A stretch of DNA of 64,000 nucleotides. Source: Saccharum officinarum. Taxonomy: Eukaryota > Streptophyta > Magnoliopsida > Poales > Poaceae. Made by a program: the position numbers and the translations under genes. Every line of letters starts with the position of its first letter. The first letter of the stretch is position 1. The notes beneath the pieces were generated by a model. That model ran no database searches, had not been told where the DNA came from, and was given only the letters and a program-made list of their open reading frames with translations. This document shows positions 1 through 11,325 of this stretch, piece by piece. Where the stretch lies: the NCBI GenBank assembly GCA_020631735.1, contig CM036188.1, positions 11,512,214 through 11,576,213 of the forward strand, in the 5' to 3' direction.

Positions 1-1736
1 GCGGCAGCCGGCAGGGCCTCTGGACGGTCTGCACGTATTCATGATCTTCATGGCCGTGGTCCGCTGGCCACCAATGGGCAGCACCGGGCACGACGGCCCA
101 GTTGATGAACATGTAGATGACACAAGACAAACCATTGAGAAGATGAGCAGCTTCGTATGATGGTCCGAGGCTCGCGGCTGGAGATGCCTGATCAGAGATG
201 ATCAAAGCAACAACATGGGATGTTAGGCCTGCTAATGGCGGCGGATGAACTGGGCTTGGTGCGGTTCAAGGTGAGAATAGCCGGCACAAGCGGCGGCAGA
301 CGTGACCTAGGGCAGGAGCAAGAGTCTGTTCTGTTGAGAGCTATATATATATAGGCTAGCAGATCATGGGCCTGGATGTGTTATGGGGCCGGAATAGAAA
401 TTGAACTTGGCTTCCTAGTCTCGCTGGGATAAGACATTGAACAACTGATACATGTTGAGGACGTACGTGCTCTGGTTTGATGGTGAGTTTGAGCCCAAAC
501 TGCACAAGGAGAACAGGAAAGGAAACCAGAGAGAGACCAGTTGATGAAGATAGGCCGAAAACAAGAATTCCATATATAGAGTAAAAAGAAGCTTCAACAA
601 AAGCATGAAAATCTCAGAGATAGATTGGAACACGATGAACCCAAATAAAGTATGTGGAGCTCATGATAAGATAATTTGAAGCATCCAAAAATTAGATAAT
701 GCTCGCAAAAGATGTCGGCTCGGCTTCGTCAAGGAGGCACCAAAAAAAATACGGCGGCACGGCAGCTTGACGAAAAGCTCCGGGTTGCTCCAGCAAGGCT
801 CTAGAGCGACGGACTCGAGCATGGCTTGTAGCGGCGGCCGTGAAGAACATGAGCTTCGGTGGCGGCGCTAAGCACCAAGCGACGATCGACTTGCGGCATT
901 GGCATGGCAGCGAGGAAACGGCGGCGGCGCCTATGATCTGCAGTCTATGGGCAGCGGAAGCTCTCTATTTATAGATGGATATGTACGACGTGATGGACCT
1001 GGTGTCCTTGACGTGCACAACGTGCAGATTAGTTTTGTGCTAGGACAAGGAGAGGGCTAGCTGTCTGCTTGCTTCCGTGATAACTTGCATGCACGTGTAC
1101 ATGTATATATGTATATTTAAGATACGGCGAGAGGTAGAGGGAGCTACGAGCGACGGCTCGCGATAGGGGTTGTACTTCTGAAACCAGGGCGTCGAGGGCT
1201 ACGCCGGCATATATATAGTTGTAGGGTTTGGAAACTTTTTGGAATTTCTTAATTTCAGGATTATTTTAATTCCGTGAATAAAATAATTCCAGAAAATCTA
1301 AAATTACCTTTTTGGCCGTGAAAAATAGTCCGGAGCTCAGAAAAATCACGGGAAAAATCCTGGAGACTCTTGGAGAGATAAGGAACTCAACTAAATGAGT
1401 TTGAGCTCATGAAAAGATTGATGAAGAGATCAAGGAAAAAGATTAAGCTCACGGAAATTGGAATTTTAAATCCAGAAAATGCCAAAAAAATTTCCGGTGA
1501 GAAGTAAACGTCGTCCTATGGTATTTTGAAAATAATAGCACTCACCAACACCAAAGACAAGCATCACACAAACACCACATTATCAAATTAATATGAAAAA
1601 GTTTAAAACCACAATTATCTATATTTAAATTAGCAGCAACTTAACTTATCTAATAAATTTATTCAAATATTGAAATTATTTATTTTATTTAGTATTTTTC
1701 ATGCACAACCCAAAATAGGAAATTTTGGGTGTGACA
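1..1736 (-). mobile_element. Ty3/gypsy LTR, partial (runs off left edge)
   Basis: Read on the minus strand, the sequence begins at 1736 with TGTCACACCCAAAATTTCCT, the 5' terminus typical of long LTRs of grass gypsy elements. It continues through an A/T-rich stretch (about 1250-1730) into G/C-rich leader-like sequence containing TATA-like runs (about 343-355 and 966-972). No primer-binding site or coding domain is visible before position 1, so the LTR or leader extends outside the window. No long coding frame was recognised here. The right edge abuts CACTA transposon sequence, so this element appears to have inserted into the CACTA. Family assignment comes from the terminal sequence only. Confidence 0.6.
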
Positions 1737-1826
1737 AGTTCGAAGCATGTCTGCGATAGTATGTGACGATGCACATCTTCTTTTAAGCACTCAAAGTATG
1801 ATCGTATTTGTTGTTGACACTAGTGG

Positions 1827-2507
1827 TTGGCATACAACGCTTACAGGAAGTATGTGGAAGACCTCGACTACTACGATCGTAGGTCCGAGAAGAAGCAGCA
1901 GCAGTGGGCCACAAAACTGAGGCTGAGGCGAGAATTCCCGGTACTACTACTAATACTTATACTCCTCCTGCCCCTACTTGTACTACTACTACAACTACTA
2001 CTATCCTAGTACTACTACAACAACTACTATTATCTGACTACCCTACTAGTACTACCACTTACTCCTACTACTACAGTTACTACTACTACAACTCTTAGTA
2101 CTACTACCCTACTACTACTCATACTACTACTTACTGTTACATTACTACTTCTGCACTACTACCGGTCCTAATGATTTATGCAGTGTGTCAAGCAACCTGA
2201 AGGTTCACTCTTGTGTGGATACTATGCTTGTGAGTACCTCAGGGCTTGCGGGCGTTTCAACCACAGCTGGTGGCAGCTCAAGAAATCCCTAGATTGGTGG
2301 TGGAAGGAAAATGTGGACAGGAAGAGCATCAATTGAACAGTCGCCGACATTTGTAAGTTTGTCACGGACGAATGTAGTGAAGTTGGGGGTAAATTCTTCT
2401 ACATGGGCAGCGAGCTAGCAATAGATCCAAAGTTCGAGAGGCTACGTAACTGGAGAACTAGCGGTATAGACATGAACGATTACACGGTTCCGGACATCTT
2501 CGAGTAG
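1827..2507 (+). pseudogene. Ulp1-like C48 peptidase remnant of the CACTA element
   Basis: Two pieces can be read. At 1830-1940 the frame contains AYRKYVEDLDYYDRR, resembling the segment just before the catalytic Cys block of transposon Ulp1-like proteins. After a CTA-repeat interruption and an acceptor-like TTTATGCAG, the segment from about 2183 reads [20 protein letters not shown] followed by a Trp-rich tail. The Q...GxxxCGYY pattern is the oxyanion Gln and nucleophile Cys region of C48 peptidases. The frame stops at about 2333, and a related frame can be followed to about 2507. Such proteins resemble SUMO/ubiquitin-like proteases; their role in transposition is unclear. The stops and the microsatellite make it a pseudogene. 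Confidence 0.6.
1941..2165 (+). repeat. (CTA)n imperfect trinucleotide array
   Basis: About 225 bp made almost entirely of CTA/ACT/TAC trinucleotides with scattered variants. It lies between the two pieces of the Ulp1-like coding remnant. It could be an expanded intron or an expansion inside a former exon. The acceptor-like TTTATGCAG just to its right favours an intronic position. Confidence 0.85.
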
Positions 2508-2761
2508 GTGACCTTAGCTTCTCCTGCATGTAAACAATGTGACGTGCTTTTGTGATGTACTTGTTATATGAACTTAGTGTGTGTGTGACATGATGGATCG
2601 CATGGAATAATCGATGACAAGGACAACATATGAATTCATGTAACATATGTGTTTATTCTTTGAATGCATATTTTTTCTTTATTATTTGTGTTTGAATCTG
2701 AGAAAATTTGGTTTCGAATTCAAAATTAAATTCAAAAAAACATTTTTTAATTCTAGAAAAT

Positions 2762-3038
2762 CTTAACCATGGCGGACAAATAACAAGCAACCGCCACGGT
2801 TAATCATTTAAAGGAGGCGGACGGTTAATCATTTAAAGGAGGCGGACGAGTTAAAGCAACCGCCACCGTTAATATGTATTAACCGTGGCGGTTGCCCTAA
2901 AATGGCTGCCACGATCATTAACCGGCCAACCGCCATGGTTAAGGCCATGATTAACCGTGACCTTTGATCCATGGCGGTTGGAATGCCCGCCATGGTAAAT
3001 CAAAAACGTCTGTCACCGTTAAAAATTCTGTAGTAGTG
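2762..3038 (+). repeat. CACTA subterminal repeat block and terminal inverted repeat
   Basis: Many copies, in both orientations, of a motif close to AACCGCCATGGTTAA (also seen as ACCGCCACGGTTAAT and TTAACCGTGGCGGTTG), ending in the TIR at 3029-3038. Subterminal motifs of this kind are the transposase-binding sites of CACTA elements. One 22-bp unit containing TTAATCATTTAAAGGAGGCG is directly repeated at about 2800-2845. Confidence 0.7.
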
Positions 3039-5430
3039 CCTTTGCGTTGTCAATATCGTAGAATAATAATAAGAACCCAATATTCTGTCAGTTTTTCAAG
3101 TCACTCGTGACCGTGAGCACGACTGATATACCAGTTTTACACTCAGCAAAGGTTGTACACTTTCACCATGAGCCATGATTTACCCTTTTGTCCGAGGTGA
3201 TCAGCCTCTTGACCCACTACTAAGGAAGGTTGGCAAAGTTCGTTATGAAGCCTTTCAAAGGTTCGTCGAACAAGTTGGGGCCGCTAGGTTTCTATGGCAT
3301 GCAAATGTAGAGTTCCCCTTTCCTAAGGCACATTCCACGCAGGCTATATACTTAAGAACAGAGGCCGCACTACACTCAACCCGGAACACACCCCTCTTGC
3401 GCCATAAAGGTAACCACTAACAAGTTAGAAAAGGTCCTCATACTTGACTAAAGGCAGGGCCATATAGCACTCATGGTTGTACTGTAACTCCCGAATTTTG
3501 CTCATAGATAAGTTCTTAGGGATTCCATGTTGCTAAAAGCACATTTTAAACATCATTACATATGCCATTAGCCAATATTATGAAGCTTTCATCATTAAGT
3601 AGAGCAACTAACAAGAACTACCCAAATGCATAAACCCAGTAAGTAACAAAGAACAAGGTAACAAAAGTTACTAGGTAAGGTCCTTAATGTTTCATCATAT
3701 TAGACACATGCACATGAAAAGATGATTATAATGTTATTAGGTAACAAGGAACCTCATATTATACTTGCCTTTTACACTTGCTCAAACTTCCTCATACTTT
3801 GCTTCTAGTGACAAGGAGGCAAGATTGATCAGTCATTTAAGGTGAAACATGCTGGTGTTTATCTAGACAGTTCTAAATATACGGCTGAGTGGCTAGCAAG
3901 ATAGGGCTATTGATTAGAGAGTCGATATCCAGCGTGTTCATGATGCACGAGCATATCGGCAATTATCATTTACTCAGGTATATATAGATTCTAACTAGCC
4001 GATGATCATGAAAACATGTAAAAAGATATAAGGATAGGCGTGTAGGTATACATGTGAGAAACATACTAGCTTTAAATAAGATGAAAACAAATAAAAGTTT
4101 GTAAATAGCCAGTACATCCTCAACAAAATGGGCCATCAGCTAAAATGGCCATTTCTGGTGATCTTGTCGTATAGCATACGATCACTCATCCGTTGGATAT
4201 AAATAAATCTACAAACAACTACGCTCAATCTATTGTGCCATCAACAGGTGGAGTCATCTGATGCAACATTAACAGTAGGACCCTAGATCAAAGGCTAGCA
4301 GTCGATATATCTACTTACACCGTAAAGAAATCATGAAGGCAGGTTATACGCGTGGAAGCTCAGGCCATCGACTAAATAGCCGATGGAGACATAGCAGGTG
4401 GCTGACGCCATACTCTTCTTAATAGATAGATCTGTTAACCGACAATATCTAATCTAACATGCTATCAACAGGTCGAGTCGGCTAATGCAGCATTGATAGT
4501 GGAGTCATACTGTATACTGGTGATCAATGAATCTATCTCTTAATAGAACACAACTTCAAACACCCACCAGTATGATCAGGATTGAGATAGATTAGTCATC
4601 AAACAGGATCTAACGTCAAGAATAGAATTCAAATGTGATAATAACCAGTAGACGATAGATCAAAATAATAAGACTAACAAATCTCAATCTAGATCGGGCA
4701 ACTGGTGATATTATATTAAACAGTAAACTATTTAACATAATATCGATAACTTTGATTAATACCAATGTTTATAAGAGATCAGTCGTCTGTTACAACTTTG
4801 TAAAGGTTGATATGAATTGATAATTAATCTATACCATGATTTGTAAGAGATCAGTCGTCTGTTGCAGCCTTACAAATAACAATATAGATCGATAACTAAC
4901 TTACCGAGACTTGTAAGAGATCAGTCATCTGTTGCAGCCTCACAAGTAACAATATAAGTCGTGACGGATACTCACAAACAAGCTGAAGGTCAGGTCGTCC
5001 GATGTAGCCCTGCTTACAAAAAAAAACTCATCGAAATCTACTTGAACATGCATGCGTACCAATCTTATTGGCTCATGGTCAGATTCTGTTACTAAATATA
5101 GCTTCCTTGTCTAACTCGCCCACAAGAAGATTGGTCCACATACGTGATTAACCTGGATGGTAACTTGCCTTCTTAATTATAACCACTTTTGGCCATATGC
5201 GCAGGCGCTGCCTTCTTGACGTCAGCCTGGTCTTCTTTATTCTAATCTTTACGTGAAGTATTCTTGGACGTGAGGCTTCTCCCAAAATATATTAAATAAT
5301 ATCGTTCTGGCCTGTTCACAAATATATTAAAGAATATTTCCTGACCGGTTCACAAATATTCCTTGCTTTTGACACCATCAGCTGATTCCTCCCTATCCAG
5401 GATAAACGTGCCAAATTTTGGTGTCAATAT
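3039..5430 (-). other. Degenerate dispersed repeat, probably gypsy LTR or untranslated region
   Basis: No gene is supported. The stretch contains internal direct repeats, for example a block with ATCAACAGGT near 4243 and 4457 and three units near 4771-4940. It ends at 5412-5431 with ACGTGCCAAATTTTGGTGTCAA, closely matching the end of the Tat-type gypsy LTR found later in this window (about 39822-39842). That suggests a minus-strand LTR ending here. A short open frame at 3175-3420 lies within it, has no recognisable domain, and is not called as a gene. The left end of the repeat could not be defined. Confidence 0.35.
4768..4955. repeat. Three tandem units, about 70 bp period
   Basis: The motif TAAGAGATCAGTCGTCTGTT (third unit differs at one base) begins near 4772, 4844 and 4914. 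Each copy is followed by a variant of GCAGCCTTACAAATAACAAT. Period is about 70-72 bp. It lies inside the probable LTR and resembles enhancer-like LTR subrepeats, though that role is not shown. Confidence 0.7.
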
Positions 5431-5537
5431 ATGCCCCTTAGTTGGAAGTATAAATTTTCATGCTTCGAACTAAACGTGCCAAATTTTGGTGTCAACATAC
5501 CCCTAGTTGGAAGTATAATTTTTCATGCTTCGAACTA
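5403..5537. repeat. 68-bp direct duplication spanning an LTR/internal junction
   Basis: The segment beginning TAAACGTGCCAAATTTTGGT at 5403 recurs at 5471. Both copies run through a C-rich junction (TATGCCCCTTAG and CATACCCCTAG) into a shared GTTGGAAGTATAAATTTTCA-like sequence. The junction resembles LTR end plus polypurine tract of minus-strand Tat-type gypsy elements, so the boundary itself was duplicated. Confidence 0.7.
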
Positions 5538-6703
5538 TTTTGATCCGATGGTCTTCTTTCCTCAGCCCATGTCATCTGATTGCAATATTGAAAACTGCAG
5601 CTTTCACATAAAAGGACATAACTCATGGCTCGAAAGTTCAAAGGATGCACTGTTTCTTGCCTTGCAAACTAGACTCGTATATCTTTCCAATGATATAGAG
5701 AGTGAATGCTGAAACCATAAATATTAATACTAGCAAGCCACAAAATATAAGAGTAATTCTGCATGCTTCCCATGGCCTTATATCTGTCCTGTGCGACGTG
5801 GTCTTGCCGTGGCCTTCATCATCATCTCCTGTTCTCCTGGTGGCATTGTGGTGGTAGTGCGGGAGCAGGTAGCTGCTCCTGGGTCGTTGGTCGCCTTTGC
5901 TGGTTGTGATGTCGGAGGCCTCGACCCTAGACTGCGAGGTCGAGGTCCCCGGTAGCCTGGCCGGTCTTGAAAGTCAAGACCAGGGTCATGTGCCCCATCC
6001 TATAGCAGGTGGTGACGTACGCCCATCTTGTCGAGCTGGATTTGGACGGTGGGATGCCGTACCAGTCGTCACCACCTGGTGCTATTGTCTTGTCCGTGCA
6101 GGGGCGCACAGGGATGGCGTTAGTCCCCGAGATTGTTGTGCATTCAGTCCTGGCAGAGTAAGTGGAGCGTGCCTATCCTTGTCAGGGCATGCGTACTTGA
6201 TCGCATCCGTTGTCTCCTTGTCCCTCCCGGGGGTCGAGACGAAGGAGAGGTCGGGCGCAGCTGCATAGCATGCGGTGGAAGGAGATGGAGAGGTCGTAGT
6301 GGACCGGTTGTCTGGGCATGTGGCCTAGGTCCCGTGTGGCTTAAATGGGCCCCGATTGTTGGGCTCTTGCTACCTTAAGCTGCACGAGCGGCTAACTAAT
6401 CGGTACCTAAGGTATCTTGACCCCGATAGTACTATTCATGCAACATGGTCTATTGACCAATGAAGAAACATGTATTCTGAATTATTACTTTTTATAGAAT
6501 TGACCTTTCTAAATAACAATTAAATTTTCTATAGGAAAAATAATATGTCAACAGCAATGACAATGAAAATGGGTCTTCATCTGGCAGCAAGAATAAATGC
6601 AAACAGGCAAGTAAAGTCTATGGACAATATGAAAAAAATTAGGTACTCCATAAACATAACTATTGACTTATTACATTCCAATAATATAGGTCTTAAACAA
6701 TTA
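5538..6703. other. No gene supported; repeat-like sequence
   Basis: Contains open frames of up to about 120 codons on both strands (for example around 5897-6268) in a G/C-rich patch, without recognisable domains. It is probably internal, non-coding sequence of the gypsy remnant whose LTR-like end lies at about 5431. It then becomes A/T-rich from about 6400. Confidence 0.4.
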
Positions 6704-6869
6704 GAGGAGGAGGAGGAGGAGAGGAGGAGGAGGAGGAGGAGATGAAGAAGAAGAGGAAGAAGAAGAAAAGGAGGAGGAGGAAGAGGAAGAGGAAGAAGAA
6801 GAAGACGAGGAGAAGAAGAAGAAGAAGAAGAAGAAGAAGAAGAAGAAGAAGAAGAAGAAGAAGAAGAAG
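6704..6869 (+). repeat. (GGA)n/(GAA)n purine microsatellite
   Basis: About 165 bp of nearly uninterrupted purines on the plus strand, first GAGGAGGAG-type and then a run of GAA of roughly 20 units. Apparent poly-Glu/Arg or poly-Ser frames across it are artefacts of the repeat. Confidence 0.95.
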
Positions 6870-8197
6870 GACATGTGGTAAGATTTGATAACATTAGACC
6901 CATCTCAGATAAAAAAAGAAAAGTACATAGAAGCTGTGAAGTAGATAAAATAATTCAGCTACATAGGCAAAAAAAAGTTGTATTATATCTAATCTCACCA
7001 CTAAAAATGTTTTAATCATTCTAGATAAAATGTGCCAACACTTCCAAAGTGGACATGCATCAAGAATGAAGTTTAGGCAAAGTGGCGAAGAAAAATTAAA
7101 AGAAAAAAGTCCAATCAAGAAGGAACAACAAAAAAAGTTGTGAAGACAAAATTTCTAGCTACACATGTAATCTAACTAACAAAATTCATCTTTCATTTTT
7201 ATTAAAAATGTCCCCAATACTAGATAAGCTTTTGATTCTTGCAGGAGAACCAACCAAAGAAAAAGAAGACAAAAATAAATATAATCACAATACTCGAATC
7301 AGATGGAGAACATACTGAAGAAAAGATAACAGATGGAGAACATAAAGGACAAAAGATAATGAATGCAGGGAAAAGAATATGTAAAATAGAAGCAGAGTTA
7401 GATGAAGAGAATGAGGAAACACATATTTTAAAAAAACTAATCAAGAGATATTTTTTACCATTCTAACATTCTTTGACAAGAAAACATATCATACTTTATA
7501 TATTTTACATGATATAATTTGAAATTCTACCAAGAATATGAAAGCACATATCTAGGAGAAGAAACCAATGATAAGTTTGATGGAAAAAAGTAAGACACAA
7601 ACAACACATAAACTAAGAAAGAGGAGGCTGAGTTGCAGAATAAACAAAAGGCAAGGAAATGAAACAAAAGACAAGAAGATAGAAATATCTTCTAAAAAGG
7701 AATTTCAGTTAAGTTTTGGTTGCCCTTGATCATCTTTACCATTATTAATTACAAAAAGTGCAGAACAAGGAGGACAATGAGGATTCAGCTCTATACAGGT
7801 CAACAAGACAAAGAAGAAATGCTACAAAATAAACATAATAGGTACATGGATACTTCTGAATAATGTAATGACAATATGTTCAATCTTTTAGGTTAGACGA
7901 TTATCTAACCACATACGTATTACTAAAAATTGTTCTGCACCCATAAAAATTGATGCAAGACACCTAACAGAAACAAAGGAAATATTTGAACATCGAACCA
8001 ATTTTAACATTGTTATCCGTGTGTTCATGAAGTGATGCACTATTTAATCATAGGACAATTTGTGATTTCTAATGCAAAACATAGACTGTTTGAAATATTA
8101 TACATATTATTTTGGTTTGCCTTATAATCTCCATACTAATTTCACACTGTTAGATCTCCTTTGAAGTACACATAGCATCCTATTTTGAATATTTAAT
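6870..8197. other. A/T-rich intergenic sequence, no gene supported
   Basis: Low-complexity, purine-biased plus strand with only short lysine-rich open frames such as 7239-7466. It contains a small local repeat of CAGATGGAGAACATA near 7298 and 7330. No domain, splice structure or terminal repeat was recognised. Confidence 0.4.
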
Positions 8198-8404
8198 AAC
8201 AGCAAGTGCTATTTTTTTATGAAACAGGAGGTGTTGCCCCTACTGGACTCTTATTAAAAATTTGAAGAACAAAATACAAGGTGCCAAGTTTGAGGCTGAG
8301 GATACAAATAAATAAATAAAGAAAATCATAACTGTTACACAAAGCTGTCTAGCCATTGATCAAACAAAGGTTGGTATTTGCTTTTAGCAACAGCAAGTGC
8401 TATT
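8198..8404 (-). mobile_element. Short 5'-truncated LINE insertion with 16-bp target duplication
   Basis: AACAGCAAGTGCTATT occurs at 8198-8213 and again at 8389-8404. Between them (8214-8388) lies a sequence whose minus strand ends ...AGTAGGGGCAACACCTCCTG TTTCAT followed by poly-A (poly-T at 8212-8218). The same 3' tail motif is found on the LINE at 32287-33597 in this window. Long target duplication, 3' A tail and 5' truncation are the hallmarks of target-primed reverse transcription. The insertion is about 175 bp and carries no coding capacity. Confidence 0.8.
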
Positions 8405-8643
8405 ATCAAGGAGTATGAGATTTTGTAGTATACATTGTTTCCTGAAGATAGATGCAGGCCTGAACATGACAGTATTAGAAAGAGCCATGCGGGAGCACCG
8501 GTTGGTGGACTAGTAAATATAATTAATGAAAATCACCCACCGTGATAATGGAATACGTTGCCAGTTGTTCAGATACAAGTAACTTCGATGGATTATGGAT
8601 TACTATGGTCCGTCACAAACATGTTCAACAAGTGGGATCGTCT
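8405..8643. other. Ancestral downstream region of the ankyrin/PGG gene
   Basis: Single-copy-looking sequence immediately left of the copia element. Because the copia target duplication joins 8643 to 13655, this DNA was contiguous with the stop codon of the ankyrin/PGG gene before insertion. It therefore probably held that gene's 3' UTR and polyadenylation region (read on the minus strand). No clear polyadenylation signal was identified by eye. Confidence 0.45.
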
Positions 8644-8984
8644 TGTTGGGAACGCCGGTGAACTATCACGCCGGCGAACCTTGGAAGACGCACTCTGAAA
8701 CACGCGATGGAAACACACGATGTTTTTGGTGCTGTCAAACTGGCAGCGTTTTCTTGTATTGATGCACTGAATAAAAAGCGATTACATGCATAAGTGGGAG
8801 GTGATCTCCCCTAAACGCGCGGCACACAGCGCACTACAGTTCGTGCCATCCCACGACCCGCTATTGCCGCGCGCAGCTCCTAGATGCTGGCTAAACATAG
8901 CTACAAAGAAAAACTGAATGCATGGACTAGTTACAGACTCCGACTCAGACTGCTACGGATCGGTGTTGGCTGGACTATACAACA
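8644..8984 (-). repeat. copia-1 3' LTR
   Basis: Begins TGTTGGGAACGCC and ends ACTATACAACA. It is the left copy and therefore the 3' LTR of this minus-strand element. It differs from the right copy at two sites (around 8685 and 8819 against their counterparts near 13355 and 13489). Confidence 0.95.
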
Positions 8985-8994
8985 TTTCTCCCCC

Positions 8995-11325
8995 TTAGTT
9001 CATGCCGTCTCCACTGATCGTCACGACGCCGATTAGCTCATGCAGTTCCAAGAACCGCACTCGCCCTAGCGCTTTGGTTAGGATGTCCGCCAGTTGTTCT
9101 TCTGTTGAAACATGCCCCAGGACAATCCTGTTCTCGTCGATGCATTCACGGATGTAATGGAATCTTGTGTCAATGTGCTTACTCCGATCATAATGCACGG
9201 GATTCTTACTGAGAGCTATGGCAGACTGATTGTCCACCTTAAGCTCCGGTACTCCAGGCTCGACGCCGGCCATGTCAGTGACAAGCCGAGCAAGCCACAC
9301 TCCCTGGCAGGCCGCCGTTGCTGCTGCTATGTACTCCGCCTCGCACGAGGATAGAGCGACAACCTTTTGCTTCGACGATTGCCAGGTGATGATGTTCCCG
9401 CCGAGGAAGAAGATGATGCCGGTGGTGCTCTTCCGGGTGTCGACATCCCTGGCCATGTCAGCATCACTGAACCCGGTCAGTCGTGCCCGTCCTTCTTCAC
9501 GGCGCGTGTAGTAGAGGCCATGAGTGCGTGTCCCTGCCACATAGCGAAGTACCCGCTTCACAGCCACCATATGCTCTTCATGCGGCGCCTCCATAAACCG
9601 GCTAAGGTAGCCCACCGCAAAAGCCAATTCAGGCCGCGTGTGTACTAGATACCTCAAGCCACCAATTATGCGCCGGTACGCCGTAGCATCCACTGTGGGA
9701 GTGGTGCTTGATCTGCTCAGTTTCAGGCGAGGCTCCATCGGCAGCGCACTTGGGTTGCAGGCACCCAGACCACTGCGTTCCAGAAGCTTCCCTGCATAGG
9801 CAGATTGGCAAAGGGTGATGCCAGCTTTGGTTTGTGTCACCTCGATGCCCAAGTAGTATGTGAGCAACCCAAGGTCACTCATGGAGAACAGCCGCATCAT
9901 GTCACGCTTGAAGTCGGCGATCGCGTCGCCGCTGGTGCCAGTGATGATCAGATTGTCTACATAGACGCCGATCACCAGCCGCGATGTGCCGGTGCTGCGG
10001 GTGTAGATGCCGTGCTCTGAGCTGCTCCTCTGGAAACCAAGCGAAATCATTGATTCGTCGAGCTTGGCATTCCAGGCCCTCGGCGCTTGACGTAGTCCGT
10101 ACAACGCCTTGTGAAGGCGCAACACCTTGCCGTCGTCGTTGCCGACGATGAAGCCCGGTGGATGTGACACGTACACTTCCTCCCTGAGATCGCCGTTCAG
10201 GAACACACTCTTCACATCCATATGATGGACCTTCCAGCCTTCGTGCGCCGCTAGAGCCAGCAGCGTGCGGATCGACTCCATGCGGGCCACCGGGGCGAAC
10301 ACTTCATCGAAGTCCACGCCGGCGCGCTAGACATAACCCTTCGCCACCAGCCGGGCCTTGTGGCGGATGATGTTCCCGAGCTCGTCTCGTTTCACTTTGA
10401 AGACCCACTTGAGCCCGATTGCACGGTGCCCAGCTGGTAGAGGGACAGGCTCCCAGGCCGCATTCTCCTCAATGGAACGGAGCTCGTCGCGCATTGCTTG
10501 ACGCCAGCATGCTGCGCGCTCAGCTTCGCCAAAGGAAGCTGGCTCATCGGCAGAAGTGAACATGAGCTCCTCATCCAGTACTCTAGCCGCGAGGCCAGGT
10601 GGAGAGGCTGGCCCGACGATGGAGTCAATGGCGCGGAACCATAGCGGGGCGTCGTCGTCGTGGTCAGCGTCCAGGGCATCATGATCCACGTCCGCCGGTG
10701 GCGTGGCGAAGTATGGTGGTGAGGCACCGCCTAGTGATCCTTGTGGCGTGGTTGCTGCAGCAGGTCCGGGCGACGGTGACTGCGCTGGAGGTGGGGATGC
10801 TGACGGCATCGCCCCGGGGACCTGCACCGCCTCGGTGATGAGCTCGACGGTGAACGGCTCATCGTCGCCAGGATGTACGTCGGGGCTTGACGACCAGTCC
10901 CAGCGCGCCGCCTCATCAAAGACGACGTCGCGGGAGATTACCACGCGCTTGGTCGAAGGATCATAGCACCTGTACGCCTTGGAGCCGCTCTCATAGCCGA
11001 CGAAGATCGTGGGCGTGCTCTGATCATCCAGCTTCTGCAGCCCTGGCTTCGTCGTCTTGACGTGCGTGACGCACCCAAACGTGCGTAGGTAGTGAACTGC
11101 CGGGCGCTCTCCATACCAGGCTTCGAACGGGGTTTTGCCATCGAGTGCCCGCGTCGGAGCCCGGTTTAGGAGATGCACCACGGTGTGGACGGCCTCACCC
11201 CAGAAGAAGCTCGGGAGCGCCTTCGCCTTCAGGATCGAACGCGCCATGCCGATGACTGTTTGGTTACGGCCCTCCACCACCCCGTTTTGTTGCGGACTGT
11301 ACGGGGCAGTGAGCTGCCGCTGCAC
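8995..11325 (-). pseudogene. copia-1 pol: integrase core end, RT and RNase H
   Basis: From the right: the integrase C-terminal part (YSPQQNGVVEGRNQT, including the catalytic Glu region), then a variable Ser/Pro-rich linker, then RT from about 10317 (FDEVFAPVARMESI). RT continues to the RNase H region, which contains SDADMARDVDTRKS and ALSSCEAEY. An in-frame TAG at about 10328 separates the linker from RT. The RT active-site box reads YVDN where the family has YVDD, so one catalytic Asp appears replaced by Asn. The frame ends at 8995 just before the 3' LTR. In an intact element this is the C-terminal two-thirds of a single polyprotein that reverse-transcribes and integrates the element. Confidence 0.9.

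Larger units (their letters stand above)
1737..3038 (+). mobile_element. CACTA (En/Spm-type) transposon, 3' portion
   Basis: The right boundary is TGTAGTAGTG ending at 3038, which is the inverse of CACTACTACA, the diagnostic CACTA terminal inverted repeat. Inward of it lies a block of short direct and inverted subterminal repeats, and further left a peptidase-like coding remnant. Autonomous plant CACTA elements of several lineages carry a Ulp1-type cysteine peptidase gene beside the transposase. The 5' terminus is not in the window because the gypsy LTR at 1-1736 cuts the element. It is non-functional as it stands. Confidence 0.7.

Noticed and set aside
3175..3420. 81-codon open frame starting MIYPFVRGDQPLDP
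   Set aside because: Sits in sequence resembling a dispersed gypsy LTR/UTR repeat. No domain or splice context.
5897..6378. Overlapping open frames of 60-120 codons on both strands
   Set aside because: G/C-rich patch without domain, splice sites or homology I recognise. Frames on both strands of the same DNA indicate composition, not coding.
6545..6903. Glu/Arg-rich and poly-Ser reading frames
   Set aside because: They are the GAA/GGA microsatellite read in different frames.
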